From the NCBI RefSeq assembly GCF_008365385.1, contig NZ_QOVF01000001.1, positions 558,001 to 622,000 of the forward strand: 64,000 nt of DNA, read 5' to 3'. This stretch comes from Halopseudomonas laoshanensis (GTDB lineage Bacteria; Pseudomonadota; Gammaproteobacteria; Pseudomonadales; Pseudomonadaceae). The translations under genes were made by a program, and so were the position numbers. Positions 7,767 to 17,474 of this stretch are shown one piece after another. The notes under the pieces were generated by a model. The model was not told where the DNA came from. It saw only the letters and a program-made list of their open reading frames with translations, and did not search any database. The first letter of the stretch is position 1. Each line of letters begins with the position of its first letter.

Positions 7767-9524
7767 TTATTCCTGCGTACTGGTTGCCATCCATTGCTCG
7801 AACTGCTCGGGTGGCAAAGGCCTGGAAACGAAATAGCCTTGCACCTCGTCACAACCAAGGCTATCCAGAAACGCGTAAGTCTGGTGATCTTCCACGCCTT
7901 CAGCCACTACGCTGTATCCCAGGTCATGGGCCATGGAGATCATCGCCTTGACCAAGGTGCGGCTGCGCTTTTCTTGCTCTATGCGCTGAATGAAAGAGCG
8001 GTCAATCTTGACTACCTGGGCGGGGATTTCCTGCAGATAAGCCAGGCTGCTGTAACCGGTTCCAAAGTCGTCGATCGCCACCCGTATGCCAGCCTTGAGT
8101 AGTGCGTCCAGTTGGTTGGAGGCGATGGGGCTGTAATCCACCAGGGCGCTCTCGGTCAGCTCAACTTCAATGGAGGTGACAGGCAGAGCGTGCATGCGCA
8201 TTTCTTCCAGCAGCCGCTCGACCAGATCAGTCTCTTCCAGATTGGAAGCGGAAATGTTGATCGACATGCACATGGTCAAGCCCTTGGCGTGCCAGCTTGC
8301 AGCTTGCTTGATCGCCGAGCGCATTACCCATTCAGTCAGTGGCCTTGCTAATTGGGTCTGTTCAATTATCGGGATAAACTCGGTTGGAGATATATTGCCC
8401 CACTCGGGGTGCGTCCAACGTAGCAAGGCTTCGGCACCAACCGTCTCGCTGGAGCGCGTGGAGATGCGCGGCTGATACTCAAGGTGCAATTGCCCTGGCT
8501 GTTCCAGGGCACTGCGAAAGTCCACCAGCATCTGAAATCGCCGCTGGTGATCCGCATCCAGCTCCGATGAATACAGGGCGACGCCCTTTTCTGTCAGCCG
8601 TGCGTCCAAACAGGCGCTGTGCGCTGTGCGCAAAATATCGATTGAATTCTGCTCCTCGAGCTTGAGCCGGGCAATGCCTACGGCCGGGCGCACCATGACT
8701 GCGGCGGCTTCGCCCGTGGTCAGGCGGCGCAGTGCCTCACGCAGGGCCAGGGCTTCGCGCACAACATCTTCGTCACTGTCAGCGATCAATAAGTGCGCAA
8801 ACTGGCAGGGCCCGAGATGGTAAACCCGTCCGCCTTCGGGCAAGGTATTGCCCAACAGCCGACCGGCTGAGCGGGCCAGCTCTTCAACGTAGGCAGGGCC
8901 CATGACGCGCTGCAAGGAACCCATTGAGGCCACGTCTACTACTTCGCTGAAAAGTACATAGACCGAGGTCGGCTGATGATCGCGGCTCATCTCCTGCAGA
9001 TCGACGGCGAATTGGCTGCGGTTAGGCAGGTCGGTCAGCGGATCAAGCCGGCCGTAGGCCCGTTGCAACTCGATCTGGTCCATGACCATGGCGGCCAGAT
9101 CCTGGAGCACCGCCAATTCGGCGGCCGTCATGCTGCGGGGTTCATTTCCAAGTACGCATATTGCACCCAACGTATAACCCTCACGGGTTGTCAGCGGTGC
9201 GCCGGCATAAAAACGGATGCCGGATTCGACCAGTACGCTGTTCTTGTAACGGGGTGAGGCGAGCAGATCGGGTATGGTCAGGCCGGTGGCCGTCTCGGTC
9301 ACTTCACTGTCGCAGGCATCGGAGCGGGGAATCTCTGAGCGATCCGTGCCGACGCGCGATTTAAACCACTGGCGCTTTTCATCGGTGAGAGAAATCGCCG
9401 CAATCGGCAGGTTGAATAGCTGGCTTGCCATACGGGTAATACGATCGAAGCTATCGCTGGGTACCGTGTCGAGCAAATTCAATTTCTTCAGGGCATAAAG
9501 TCTGTCTTGCTCATGCACGCTCAT
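7767..9524 (-). CDS. GAF - degenerate GGDEF - EAL phosphodiesterase
   Basis: Cytoplasmic protein with an N-terminal GAF sensor domain (about 20-160), a GGDEF-like domain and a C-terminal EAL domain (about 335-575). The GGDEF motif is replaced by GPCQF, so cyclase activity is very unlikely. EAL is intact (EALLRWTHPE, DDFGTGYSS, EGVED), so it probably degrades c-di-GMP, perhaps with GTP binding or GAF ligands as regulators. The start is set at ATG 9524 because GAF proteins of this type begin just before the ENEQ/HEQDRLYAL-like segment; a GTG at 9569 with AAGG upstream would add 15 residues and cannot be excluded. An inverted repeat lies 55 nt upstream. Confidence 0.9.
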   Translation of the reverse strand: MSVHEQDRLYALKKLNLLDTVPSDSFDRITRMASQLFNLPIAAISLTDEKRQWFKSRVGTDRSEIPRSDACDSEVTETATGLTIPDLLASPRYKNSVLVESGIRFYAGAPLTTREGYTLGAICVLGNEPRSMTAAELAVLQDLAAMVMDQIELQRAYGRLDPLTDLPNRSQFAVDLQEMSRDHQPTSVYVLFSEVVDVASMGSLQRVMGPAYVEELARSAGRLLGNTLPEGGRVYHLGPCQFAHLLIADSDEDVVREALALREALRRLTTGEAAAVMVRPAVGIARLKLEEQNSIDILRTAHSACLDARLTEKGVALYSSELDADHQRRFQMLVDFRSALEQPGQLHLEYQPRISTRSSETVGAEALLRWTHPEWGNISPTEFIPIIEQTQLARPLTEWVMRSAIKQAASWHAKGLTMCMSINISASNLEETDLVERLLEEMRMHALPVTSIEVELTESALVDYSPIASNQLDALLKAGIRVAIDDFGTGYSSLAYLQEIPAQVVKIDRSFIQRIEQEKRSRTLVKAMISMAHDLGYSVVAEGVEDHQTYAFLDSLGCDEVQGYFVSRPLPPEQFEQWMATSTQE

Positions 9525-9889
9525 AGCGCTATCTCGAATAAGTTGTGTGAGTCCTTTCGTACTGGCCACTTACTGGCCTTACCGAATTAGTCTGGCGAGC
9601 TTAATTCGGTAGTGAAATCAATGTAGCACAGGCTTTAGCCGTGGTTATTGAAAAGTCGCGTCAGATATTCGCAAGACTCCCTATATAGAGCCTGCGAATG
9701 GCGATATATAGCAAGGCCTCGGGATATGAAATTTCGCTAGAACTATGATCGTGCGGGCAGGTAGCTGCAATGCGATGCTGCAGATGGTTTGGAGAGCTGA
9801 CACATTTTGATAAAGTCTGAACCTAAATTACCATTGATCGGTCATGAACAGTTCAACCGACCTTCTTCGTAGTTATCGTCAGGAATAAT
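9525..9889. promoter_or_regulatory. divergent intergenic region with a 10-bp inverted repeat
   Basis: Separates the EAL gene (minus) from the hybrid kinase (plus). It holds TACCGAATTA (9580-9589) / TAATTCGGTA (9602-9611), a perfect inverted repeat with a 12-nt spacer and no T-tract, suited to an operator for the EAL gene. A shorter repeat ATTCGCA / TGCGAAT lies at 9667-9673 and 9693-9699. The segment is AT-rich. No small ORF with a convincing start was found. Confidence 0.45.
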
Positions 9890-11833
9890 ATGGACAGCAA
9901 AGCGCATCTGAGTCCTCTGTTCTCGGCAGAAGACAAATACCGTCTGTTGGTTGATGCGGTGACTGATTACGCCATCTACATGCTTGACCCGCAAGGCATC
10001 ATCGCCAGTTGGAATACCGGCGCCCAGCGGCTCAAGGGCTATGCTGCGGAAGAGGTTATTGGTCAGCATTTCTCGATGTTCTATTCCGACCTGGATCGTG
10101 CTGCTGGCCTGCCGGGTAACGGCCTGGCGATTGCTGTTCAGCAGGGGCGGTTTGCCAATGAGGGCTGGCGGGTGCGCAAGGATGGCACACGCTTCTGGGC
10201 GCATGTTGTGCTGGACCCCATCCGCAATGGTGCCGGGGACATAATCGGTTTTGCCAAGGTCACCCGCGATCTCACCGAACGCAAGATGGCCGAACAAGCG
10301 CTGCGCAAGAGTGAGGAGCAGCTGCGCTTGCTGGTGCAGGGCGTAACGGATTACGCGATTTATCTGGTCAGTCCGGAGGGGCTGGTTACCAATTGGAACG
10401 CTGGCGCCCAAAAGATCAAAGGCTACCGCCCGGAAGAGGTCATAGGCCGGCATTTCTCCTGTTTCTATACGCCTGAAGATGTGGCCAATGGCAAGCCTGA
10501 AACCAATCTAGCGCTGGCTGCCCGCGCGGGTAGAGCGGAGGAGGAGGGCTGGCGCATACGTAAAGACGGTACCAGGTTCATGGCCCACGTCATCATTGAT
10601 GCCATTCGCGAAACGGATGGCACTCTGACCGGTTTTGCCAAGGTCACGCGCGATATCACCGAACGTATGGAGACGCAAAAGGCTCTCGACTATGCGCGCG
10701 AGGAGCTGCTGCAGGCGCAGAAGATGGAAGCGGTCGGCCGCCTTACCGGCGGCGTGGCGCACGACTTCAACAACTTCCTGACGATCATCCTGATCAGCCT
10801 GAAAATGGCGCGCAAGCGGGTGATGGATTCCCCGGATGTTCTGCGCTTTGTGGACAACGCGATCCAGGGCGCCGAGCGCGGTGCCTCCATGACCCAGCGC
10901 ATGCTGGCGTTCTCCAGCCGCCAGTCGCTGCAGCTGGAAGTGCTTTCGCTTACAGAGCTGGTGCAGGGCATGCGTGACCTGCTTCAGCGCTCCATCGGAC
11001 CGCAGGTACGTATTCGCACCCAGACCGCCGTGGCGCTACCTCCAGTACAAGCAGACGCGCATCAACTGGAAACCCTGTTGTTGAATCTGGTACTTAACGC
11101 CCGCGATGCGATGCCAGAAGGGGGCGACATCACCATCAGCACGCGCCGACCCCGTCACGAAGAGATACCCGTGGCAGGCCTGGAGGACGAAGACTGGGTG
11201 ATTCTGGAAGTGGCTGACGTCGGTGAGGGCATGGATACGCAAACCCTGGCACGGGCGACCGAACCCTTTTTCACCACCAAGGGTGTGGGCAAGGGCACTG
11301 GTTTAGGCTTGTCCATGGTGCACGGTATTATCGAACAGTTGGGTGGCAAGCTGAAACTGCATAGCGAGCCAGGTCAAGGTACGCGCGCGCAGCTTTGGCT
11401 GCCTGTCTATCAGGGTGAGGAGCCAGTGGTTGGTCACGAAGCGATAACACCGTGGGCCGATGCGGCTGTCGCGCTGCGAGTTCTCGCCGTGGACGATGAC
11501 GCTCTGGTACTGACCAATACCTGCGCACTGCTGGAAGAGATAGGCCATCGGTCATTCTCAGCAGGTTCGGCCGCTGAGGCGCTGGCTTTTCTCGAGCAGG
11601 AGACGGTTGATCTGGTGATCACTGATCACGCCATGCCGCTTATGACTGGCAGTCAGCTGGCTGAGCTGCTGCACCAGCGCTATCCAGGCTTGCCGGTGAT
11701 CCTGGCCACCGGGTATCTGGAAATCGGCCATCAGCAGACAGAGAACACACCTCTGCTGGCCAAACCCTTTGATGAGCAGGATCTGGTTCAGGTAATTTCC
11801 CGGGCTGTCCGCCGATCCAAGGGGCAGGGTTAG
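9890..11833 (+). CDS. hybrid histidine kinase: PAS-PAS-HisKA-HATPase-receiver
   Basis: Soluble hybrid sensor kinase of 647 residues. Two tandem PAS domains (about 14-134 and 142-262) are clear duplicates: both contain a DYAIY segment, a W-N-x-GAQ motif, EEVIG-x-HFS and GFAKVTRD-x-TER. The HisKA phosphorylation site is His291 in VAHDFNNFLT. The ATPase domain has NLVLNARDAM, VGEGM and GTGLGLSMVHGI. A C-terminal receiver carries the phospho-acceptor Asp579 (ITDHAMP) and Lys in the AKPFDEQ segment. There are no membrane spans, so the signal is cytoplasmic; PAS domains of this type often bind haem or flavin, but the ligand is unknown. The start has AGGA 5 nt upstream. No separate partner regulator adjoins it. 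Confidence 0.92.
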   Translation: MDSKAHLSPLFSAEDKYRLLVDAVTDYAIYMLDPQGIIASWNTGAQRLKGYAAEEVIGQHFSMFYSDLDRAAGLPGNGLAIAVQQGRFANEGWRVRKDGTRFWAHVVLDPIRNGAGDIIGFAKVTRDLTERKMAEQALRKSEEQLRLLVQGVTDYAIYLVSPEGLVTNWNAGAQKIKGYRPEEVIGRHFSCFYTPEDVANGKPETNLALAARAGRAEEEGWRIRKDGTRFMAHVIIDAIRETDGTLTGFAKVTRDITERMETQKALDYAREELLQAQKMEAVGRLTGGVAHDFNNFLTIILISLKMARKRVMDSPDVLRFVDNAIQGAERGASMTQRMLAFSSRQSLQLEVLSLTELVQGMRDLLQRSIGPQVRIRTQTAVALPPVQADAHQLETLLLNLVLNARDAMPEGGDITISTRRPRHEEIPVAGLEDEDWVILEVADVGEGMDTQTLARATEPFFTTKGVGKGTGLGLSMVHGIIEQLGGKLKLHSEPGQGTRAQLWLPVYQGEEPVVGHEAITPWADAAVALRVLAVDDDALVLTNTCALLEEIGHRSFSAGSAAEALAFLEQETVDLVITDHAMPLMTGSQLAELLHQRYPGLPVILATGYLEIGHQQTENTPLLAKPFDEQDLVQVISRAVRRSKGQG

Positions 11834-11859
11834 CTGACCAGGAACACGCGGCGCAAGCT

Positions 11860-12876
11860 TCAGTCGAACAGGCTGACTTTGCTCCAGTCCTCCTTTATCT
11901 GTTTGAGCAACTGGCGTAATCCCGGGCTGCTGTACTTGGCAGCGGGGTCTTCCCAGCGCTTGCGCACGCTGCGGTGCAGCTGCGCTTCGGGTACTCGCAC
12001 TCTGGAACGACGCATGATGCGGTAGAAGCCTTTGTACTCGTTATGCTTGCTGCCCAGGTGGTTCGGCTGCAATTGGGCTTGCAAATGCGCTTCCAGCTCC
12101 AGGCCGGCGCTCTGCGCTTCACGGCAAATCCACAGTCCGGCGTAGTCTCCCAGTGAATGATCCGGATAGCCGCCGCCGATATCGGTATGGACGCCGGCGA
12201 ACCACACCTGCTTTAAATCAATGCCCGGCTTGAGTGACCAGAGTGCTGGTTCAAAGTCTTCCCGGTTCTCGTCAATGGCCACCGCATGCCGTGCGTGGCA
12301 AATGATGCTGCTGGGTTCGGTGTCATGAAACAAATAGCGCGCTGTGCCCAGCGTGCCGAGAAAGGGCGCGGGTATACCCAATGCGCCGACAGTATCGAAC
12401 ACGCCGATAAACTCGATCTGGCTGATATCGGCTACGGCGTAATCTTTCCTGAACTGGCGTGCTTTGACTTCACTCGGGGAGGAGGCTGGACTGCGCTGTC
12501 GATACAGCTCGTAGGCTGCATCTATGTGCCCGGCGTGCGCGCGTTTGAGAATGCCGCAGTTGCGAATTAGCCCGCCAAGCGAGCGAACGGTATAGGCTCC
12601 GCGGCTGAAGCCGAACAGGAATAATTGGTCGCCGACATCGTAGTTGTGCACGATAAATCGGTAGCAATCCATAATGTTCTTGTCGATGCCCTTGCCAGTC
12701 ACCCCACCGGTGAGGCGATCGCCCTCGGAACCTACACCCCAGTCGTAAAACACCACCTGCCGGTTACCTTGGGCGTCGGCGGGGGCAACCGCCTGGGCGA
12801 TGCGCAGGACATGAGTGGGTGTGTCGCTTTCCGGTGATTGCCAGGTTCCGTCGGCACAAATAACGATACGTTTCAT
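11860..12876 (-). CDS. DUF2235 alpha/beta hydrolase (Tle1-like phospholipase family)
   Basis: 338-residue protein of the DUF2235 family, serine hydrolases that include the type VI secretion phospholipase effectors Tle1. It opens with the diagnostic KRIVICADGTW segment; the nucleophile elbow is GFSRG (Ser91), and VFDTVGALGIP supplies a conserved acidic residue region. There is no signal peptide. No VgrG, PAAR or immunity gene is nearby, so a secreted toxin role is not supported; many DUF2235 proteins are solitary housekeeping-type enzymes of unknown substrate. ATG 12876 is chosen over 12894 because GGAG lies 6 nt upstream. Confidence 0.88.
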   Translation of the reverse strand: MKRIVICADGTWQSPESDTPTHVLRIAQAVAPADAQGNRQVVFYDWGVGSEGDRLTGGVTGKGIDKNIMDCYRFIVHNYDVGDQLFLFGFSRGAYTVRSLGGLIRNCGILKRAHAGHIDAAYELYRQRSPASSPSEVKARQFRKDYAVADISQIEFIGVFDTVGALGIPAPFLGTLGTARYLFHDTEPSSIICHARHAVAIDENREDFEPALWSLKPGIDLKQVWFAGVHTDIGGGYPDHSLGDYAGLWICREAQSAGLELEAHLQAQLQPNHLGSKHNEYKGFYRIMRRSRVRVPEAQLHRSVRKRWEDPAAKYSSPGLRQLLKQIKEDWSKVSLFD

Positions 12877-13070
12877 CACGTACTCCATGGTCAAGACTGG
12901 AGCACAACTGCGGCGGCTGCCTGCACTCGTATGAGTGAACCGTAAGGCAGGCCATATAAGGCGATAACGGTCCTAGGGAGTTTCTCGGGCTGCTGACTTC
13001 AGCTGCAACCTGATAAAGGTATAGCGTACTCAGTGGGAAGCTGCAGGTTCAGATAGAGTTCAGCAACTGA

Positions 13071-14195
13071 TCAGTTTTTAGGTAACTCAACGGTAAAAGT
13101 GGTTCCAGCGCTTTGCGTCGACTCCACGCTAACCTTGCCATCGTGTGCCATGACCAGTTCTCGGACGATATACAAACCCAGACCGAGATTTTTGTTTGGG
13201 TTACCTTTTTCAACATGCTTGCGACTGGAAAGCTCAAAGATATCCTGCTGCTGCGATTCGGGTATGGGTTTGCCCCTGCTGTTGACTGTGAGTACCACCT
13301 GGTCTTTACGGGCTTCACAGCCGACGACGATATCGCCCTGCGGATCCCCATGCTGCAGGGCATTGCTAATCAGGTTTTGACAGATCTGGCCGATACGGCT
13401 GGCGTCCCAGTGACCGCTGCAATCGCCATTAACCACGTGTTCAAATCTGTGATCCTGGTGTGCGGAGCGAAACTCATCAACCAACTGACGAGTAATTTCA
13501 GCCAGATCTGCCGGGCCACGGTGAATGATCAAGCCCTCACCAATGCGGCTTTCGGTGAAATCCATCAGATCGTCGAGCATTTCTTTCATGCGCTGAACAC
13601 TGGCTATCATGATTGAGCCCAACTGGTTCAAACTCTTGTCGGCGTCTTCCATATTCTTCAGCTTGGCAGCGCCAAAACTGAGCACCTGCAAAGGCGAGCG
13701 GAGATCGTGCCCGAGCATCCCGACGAAAATATCGGAGTTCTCGGTTACTGCCTCCGAGTAACGGCCAACCGATTCAGCCAACGCTTGATCTATGGATTCA
13801 TTGAATCGAATCAAATCCTCCAGCTCATCGGGATTATCCGGTTCGCTCAATGCTTCACCCTTGATCCACAGGCGCAATACACTGGCCCGCAAAGCCCGGT
13901 ATTCTGCGACCAGGAGACGAATGGAGAAGCCCGCTCCCAGGCGCTCATCGGCATGTACCTCGGCAGGCGTATCCGTATCGGAAGTGGGGCTATTGCCCTG
14001 GGACTTGGATTCGCGTTCCGATTCGGTCTGCGCCGTAGCCATATCACGAACGATATTATTCAGCAGATCCTTCGCATGGTCACGAAGCTCGACTACCTGC
14101 AGGTCCCCACCGGTCGGCTGGTTTGCGCGGGCAAAATCCTCCCATTCCTTGAGGATAGCTTCCATATTGGCGGAAATGAACTTATGTAATCTCAT
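13071..14195 (-). CDS. sensor histidine kinase with RsbRD-like N-terminal domain
   Basis: 374-residue soluble histidine kinase. The N-terminal helical domain (about 1-160, beginning FISANMEAILKEWEDFAR) resembles the RsbRD-N regulatory fold, interrupted by a Ser/Thr/Asp-rich linker near 60-80. The HisKA site is the His of GMLGHDLRSPLQ; the ATPase domain has QNLISNALQHG and NLGLGLYIVRELV. There is no receiver or membrane span, so it must pass phosphate to an unlinked response regulator. It faces a chemoreceptor gene transcribed in the same direction, with no regulator beside it. The sensed signal is unknown. Confidence 0.88.
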   Translation of the reverse strand: MRLHKFISANMEAILKEWEDFARANQPTGGDLQVVELRDHAKDLLNNIVRDMATAQTESERESKSQGNSPTSDTDTPAEVHADERLGAGFSIRLLVAEYRALRASVLRLWIKGEALSEPDNPDELEDLIRFNESIDQALAESVGRYSEAVTENSDIFVGMLGHDLRSPLQVLSFGAAKLKNMEDADKSLNQLGSIMIASVQRMKEMLDDLMDFTESRIGEGLIIHRGPADLAEITRQLVDEFRSAHQDHRFEHVVNGDCSGHWDASRIGQICQNLISNALQHGDPQGDIVVGCEARKDQVVLTVNSRGKPIPESQQQDIFELSSRKHVEKGNPNKNLGLGLYIVRELVMAHDGKVSVESTQSAGTTFTVELPKN

Positions 14196-14323
14196 GGCTT
14201 CGCTGCTCTACGCGGATCTGATCTTTAGAACATGTTAGACCGCAGTGTGAAGACCTGTTTGCCGACACAGGGAGGGGCTCAGTCGAATGCTGTGCTGACC
14301 GGAGGACTTATGACTATACGGAG

Positions 14324-14349
14324 GGGGGCGCCCCAACACCAGCGCCCCC
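14324..14349 (-). terminator. GC hairpin after the PAS chemoreceptor gene
   Basis: GGGGGCGC (14324-14331) and GCGCCCCC (14342-14349) form a perfect 8-bp stem with a 10-nt loop, 8 nt past the chemoreceptor stop codon. No T-tract follows on either strand, so termination is plausible but not canonical. Confidence 0.45.
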
Positions 14350-14357
14350 GGCAAAGC

Positions 14358-15710
14358 TTACTTCAGTTCCTTGGCAAACCGCCCAACCGCATTAACCACC
14401 TGTTTGGCACCCTTCTGAATTTCAACGATCACCGTCCCCGCCTGACCCGCCAGCGCCAGGCCCTGAGCTGCTTGCTCACGGCTACGGGCCATGCCGTGGA
14501 CGGCGTCTTCGGCCAGCGACTGATTCTTCTCCACCACCTGGATGATCTCCTCGGTAGCCTTACTGGTGCGACCTGCCAACTGCCGTACTTCATCCGCTAC
14601 CACCGCGAAGCCTCGGCCTTGTTCACCCGCCCGGGCAGCCTCAATGGCCGCGTTCAGAGCCAGCAGGTTGGTTTGCGCGGCAATACCGCTAATGGTCTGA
14701 ACGATTGAACTGATCAACAGGGATTGTTTGCCCAGTGCTTCGATACCCTGAGTGGCTGATTCCACTTCGCGCGCGACATGCTCCATGGTTTCGACGGTAT
14801 CCTGAACGACGCAAGCGCCCCGTTCCGCGCTCACGTCCGTCTGCAGCGAAATATCGTAGGCAACGCCTGCGGCTTCCCTGACTTCAGCCTCCCGCTCTAC
14901 CTGATCACTGACCACACTGGCGAACTTGACCACCTTGTACAGCGTGCCTTCGGTGTCATACACCGGGTTATAGCTGGCCTCCAGCCAGACATCGCGGCCC
15001 ATGCTGTCGATTCGCTGGAAGCGATTACTGACGTACTCGCCTCGATTGAGCGTTTGCCAGAAGCTTTTGTATTCTGGCGAAGCAGTCGTTTCGGGGGTAC
15101 AGAAAAGACTATGGTGCTTGCCGACGATCTGCTCCTTCGAATAGCCCATGGCTTGCAGGAATTGCTTGTTGGCGCTGATTACCTTGCCGTCCAGGCTGAA
15201 CTGGATAACGGCGGTAGAGCGCATCAGTGCATCAATGAATTGCTGATTTTCCTTCGCCGCCTGAATGCTTTGGGTCACGTCGCGGGCAACGCCCTTGATG
15301 CTCAGCAACTCACCCCGGTGATCCTTCAACGGGTACCAGTTGACGCGTAGCCAAACCAGGCTGCCATTGCTGCGCAAGTACCGGTAGTCATCTGAAATCG
15401 GCTGGAATTTGCCGACGGCGGCCCTGAAGTTATGAAAGCAGGGCAGTTTGCTCACGTAGCTGGGCACCACCTCCGCCATGGGGCGGCCTTGCAACTGCGC
15501 CGGAGTGTAGTCCAGCGCCTGGGCAAATTTCTGATTGACCACCGCTATTTTGAAATCCTTATCCAGCTCGATATACATCTCGTCAGACGCGAGCATGTCT
15601 GCCAACTGACGCAAAAGATGCAGTTCCTGATCCTGTTCCTTGAGCTTGGCTTTCAAATGGTGGTTAAACATGGCGATGTCCGTAGGGGAAGGTGCTCTGT
15701 TATCGGCCAT
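14358..15710 (-). CDS. soluble PAS-PAS chemoreceptor, BdlA-like
   Basis: 450-residue methyl-accepting chemotaxis protein without membrane spans. Two PAS domains (about 40-155 and 165-280) precede a short MCP signalling hairpin with the conserved tip [27 protein letters not shown] sequence near 370. The same architecture is found in P. aeruginosa BdlA, which links c-di-GMP and redox cues to biofilm dispersion, and in Aer-like receptors. The many c-di-GMP enzymes in the surrounding 38 kb fit a BdlA-like role, but this is inference from architecture. The ribosome binding site is weak. Confidence 0.88.
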   Translation of the reverse strand: MADNRAPSPTDIAMFNHHLKAKLKEQDQELHLLRQLADMLASDEMYIELDKDFKIAVVNQKFAQALDYTPAQLQGRPMAEVVPSYVSKLPCFHNFRAAVGKFQPISDDYRYLRSNGSLVWLRVNWYPLKDHRGELLSIKGVARDVTQSIQAAKENQQFIDALMRSTAVIQFSLDGKVISANKQFLQAMGYSKEQIVGKHHSLFCTPETTASPEYKSFWQTLNRGEYVSNRFQRIDSMGRDVWLEASYNPVYDTEGTLYKVVKFASVVSDQVEREAEVREAAGVAYDISLQTDVSAERGACVVQDTVETMEHVAREVESATQGIEALGKQSLLISSIVQTISGIAAQTNLLALNAAIEAARAGEQGRGFAVVADEVRQLAGRTSKATEEIIQVVEKNQSLAEDAVHGMARSREQAAQGLALAGQAGTVIVEIQKGAKQVVNAVGRFAKELK

Positions 15711-15950
15711 CCCGAGATGTTCTTTACCCGCGAAAGATGGAAGTTTTTAATTCACGCCAGTTCAGGAGTGGTGTAGTTGTTTCAAAAAATTAATAACTAT
15801 AGGCAATTGGCATGTGCAATGTGCTGCAGCTGAGTAATAAAGCTGATTCAGGGCCATCGGTTGTCGGGCCGGTTGTCATTTAAATCAGGGTGAACTTTTT
15901 ATATTGCATACTTTCTATTGTGTACGCTTCTTAAATATAAAAGGTGACTC

Positions 15951-16256
15951 ATGAAAGATCTCAAACTATCCAAAGTACTTTTCGCCTCTGCTTTTACCAT
16001 TGCACTGGGAGCTGCTGCGCCCCTGGCTGTTGCAGGTGATCATGACAAGCACGATGCGGACGGCACTCATCACGAAATGGACAAGAAAGATCACAAGGCC
16101 GGCCATGGTGATGACGCCACTGGCAACCCCGGCGCACCTGGTAGCGATGGCACCGGAACAACCAGTGCAGGGTCCGAAGCCCCTAATGCTCCTGCCCATG
16201 TTCCCGGCGGTACCAATCCGGATGATGCTCCCGAGTCCGATCGCGACGTAGAGTAA
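15951..16256 (+). CDS. small secreted His/Asp/Gly-rich protein
   Basis: 101-residue protein with a clean Sec signal peptide (Lys-rich start, hydrophobic core, cleavage expected after AVA near residue 28). The mature part is strongly hydrophilic and low in complexity: the first half is rich in His, Asp and Lys (HDKHDADGTHHEMDKKDHK), the second in Gly, Pro, Ser and Thr, with an acidic end. His/Asp-rich secreted tails of this kind often bind metal ions, but no family was recognised. AAGGTG lies 6 nt before the ATG. It stands alone with its own AT-rich upstream region and a strong terminator. Confidence 0.8.
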   Translation: MKDLKLSKVLFASAFTIALGAAAPLAVAGDHDKHDADGTHHEMDKKDHKAGHGDDATGNPGAPGSDGTGTTSAGSEAPNAPAHVPGGTNPDDAPESDRDVE

Positions 16257-16342
16257 CTCTACCTCGACACTCTGCCCCGATGTTGGCAGATTGCCGTTTG
16301 CTTGAAATTGTTATCTGGTTACTAGCAAGCAGCAGTAATAAG

Positions 16343-16386
16343 GTCCGGGTCTATATCGCTATATCGATATAGACCCGGACTTTTTT
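16343..16386 (+). terminator. strong intrinsic terminator
   Basis: A 16-bp perfect stem, GTCCGGGTCTATATCG (16343-16358) with its complement at 16365-16380, a 6-nt loop and six T (16381-16386). It ends the transcript of the small secreted protein gene. Confidence 0.93.
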
Positions 16387-16479
16387 GTTTAAATATTTTG
16401 TTAACTGAATTGATGACAAGTTACGGCTATATGAGTATGGATATTTATGTAACTTGATATGAAAAGAGTGGGCGCTTTG

Positions 16480-17364
16480 TTACAAGGTTTCGCGCATCAA
16501 TTCGATATAGCGCTGCGCGCCCAAACCCAGTGACCGGTCCTTGACCCAAACCATATCCACCCATAGCCACAGCTCGTTGGTCATATTTTCGAAGCGGATC
16601 TCCAGCAGGCTGCCGGCTGCCAACAAAGGGTGGATCAAGGTTCGCGGCAACCAGGCCCAGCCGAGGCCGGCCTGCACCAAGCTGAGGGTGGCGAGGTGAC
16701 TGTCGGTTAGCCAGATCTGTCTTGAGCGCACCATGCGTGGATCGGATTCCGTTACGTCGCCGCTGGCTACCACAATCTGCCGCATGTCCATCAGTTGTTC
16801 TTCCCGGATCGGTGCACTGCCTTCAATCATTGCGGGATAATCAGGTCCCACCACCGCGACCAACAGCTCGCTGCCGAACTCCTCGAAGCGCTCACGCTCG
16901 TCAATGGCGGGGCGTTCAAATACCAGAGCGATCTGTACCGAGCCTTCGTGCAGCAGCCTTAGCGCATCTGCCTGTGGTTCGGAGCGGATTTCAAGTTCCA
17001 ATGTAGGGAATTCACTGGCCAGCGCCGCGAGAGGACCATTCCAAGCCGCAGAGAGCAGTTCGGGGGCAACGGCTAGTGTCAGCCGCTTCTCCAGCCCCTG
17101 ATGAATTTGCAGTGCTTGTGTCTGCAGTTCCAGCAACTGGCGTTGGACCTGCCTGGCCTTGGGCTCCAGGGCGAGCGCTGCCGTGGTCGGCAGGGCTTCA
17201 CGCGCTGAGCGATCAAACAGCTGTAGATCCAGCTCGGCCTCGAGCTGGGAAATGCTCATGCTGATCGCCGAGGGAACGCGCTTGAGCTTGCGCGCTGCGG
17301 CAGAGAAAGAACCGCAATCCAATACTTCGAGAAAAACTTTGACGGTTTCGCTGGTGAATGCCAT
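16480..17364 (-). CDS. LysR-type regulator, probably of the adjacent PACE pump
   Basis: 294 residues with an N-terminal winged helix-turn-helix (about 4-62; GSFSAAARKLKRVPSAISMSISQLE) and a substrate-binding co-inducer domain. It is divergent from the PACE efflux gene with 110 bp between starts, the same arrangement as aceR-aceI in Acinetobacter, so it probably activates that gene in response to a biocide or polyamine. The shared region has TGATAG (17381-17386) and CTATCA (17400-17405), an inverted pair with a 13-bp spacer that could be its binding site. The ligand is unknown. Confidence 0.9.
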   Translation of the reverse strand: MAFTSETVKVFLEVLDCGSFSAAARKLKRVPSAISMSISQLEAELDLQLFDRSAREALPTTAALALEPKARQVQRQLLELQTQALQIHQGLEKRLTLAVAPELLSAAWNGPLAALASEFPTLELEIRSEPQADALRLLHEGSVQIALVFERPAIDERERFEEFGSELLVAVVGPDYPAMIEGSAPIREEQLMDMRQIVVASGDVTESDPRMVRSRQIWLTDSHLATLSLVQAGLGWAWLPRTLIHPLLAAGSLLEIRFENMTNELWLWVDMVWVKDRSLGLGAQRYIELMRETL

Positions 17365-17474
17365 GGCTTGTCAGATTTATTGATAGGAGGTTTCTTTTTC
17401 TATCAGAAGTTAGCACTTATATTCCAGCCCTTTACTCAGTAAAGCTGAGAAATTGATTAGCAGGGGCTGTCATC

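Noticed and set aside
11860-12876. DUF2235 protein as a type VI secretion toxin
   Set aside because: No VgrG, PAAR, or immunity gene is near; only the family resemblance supports it.
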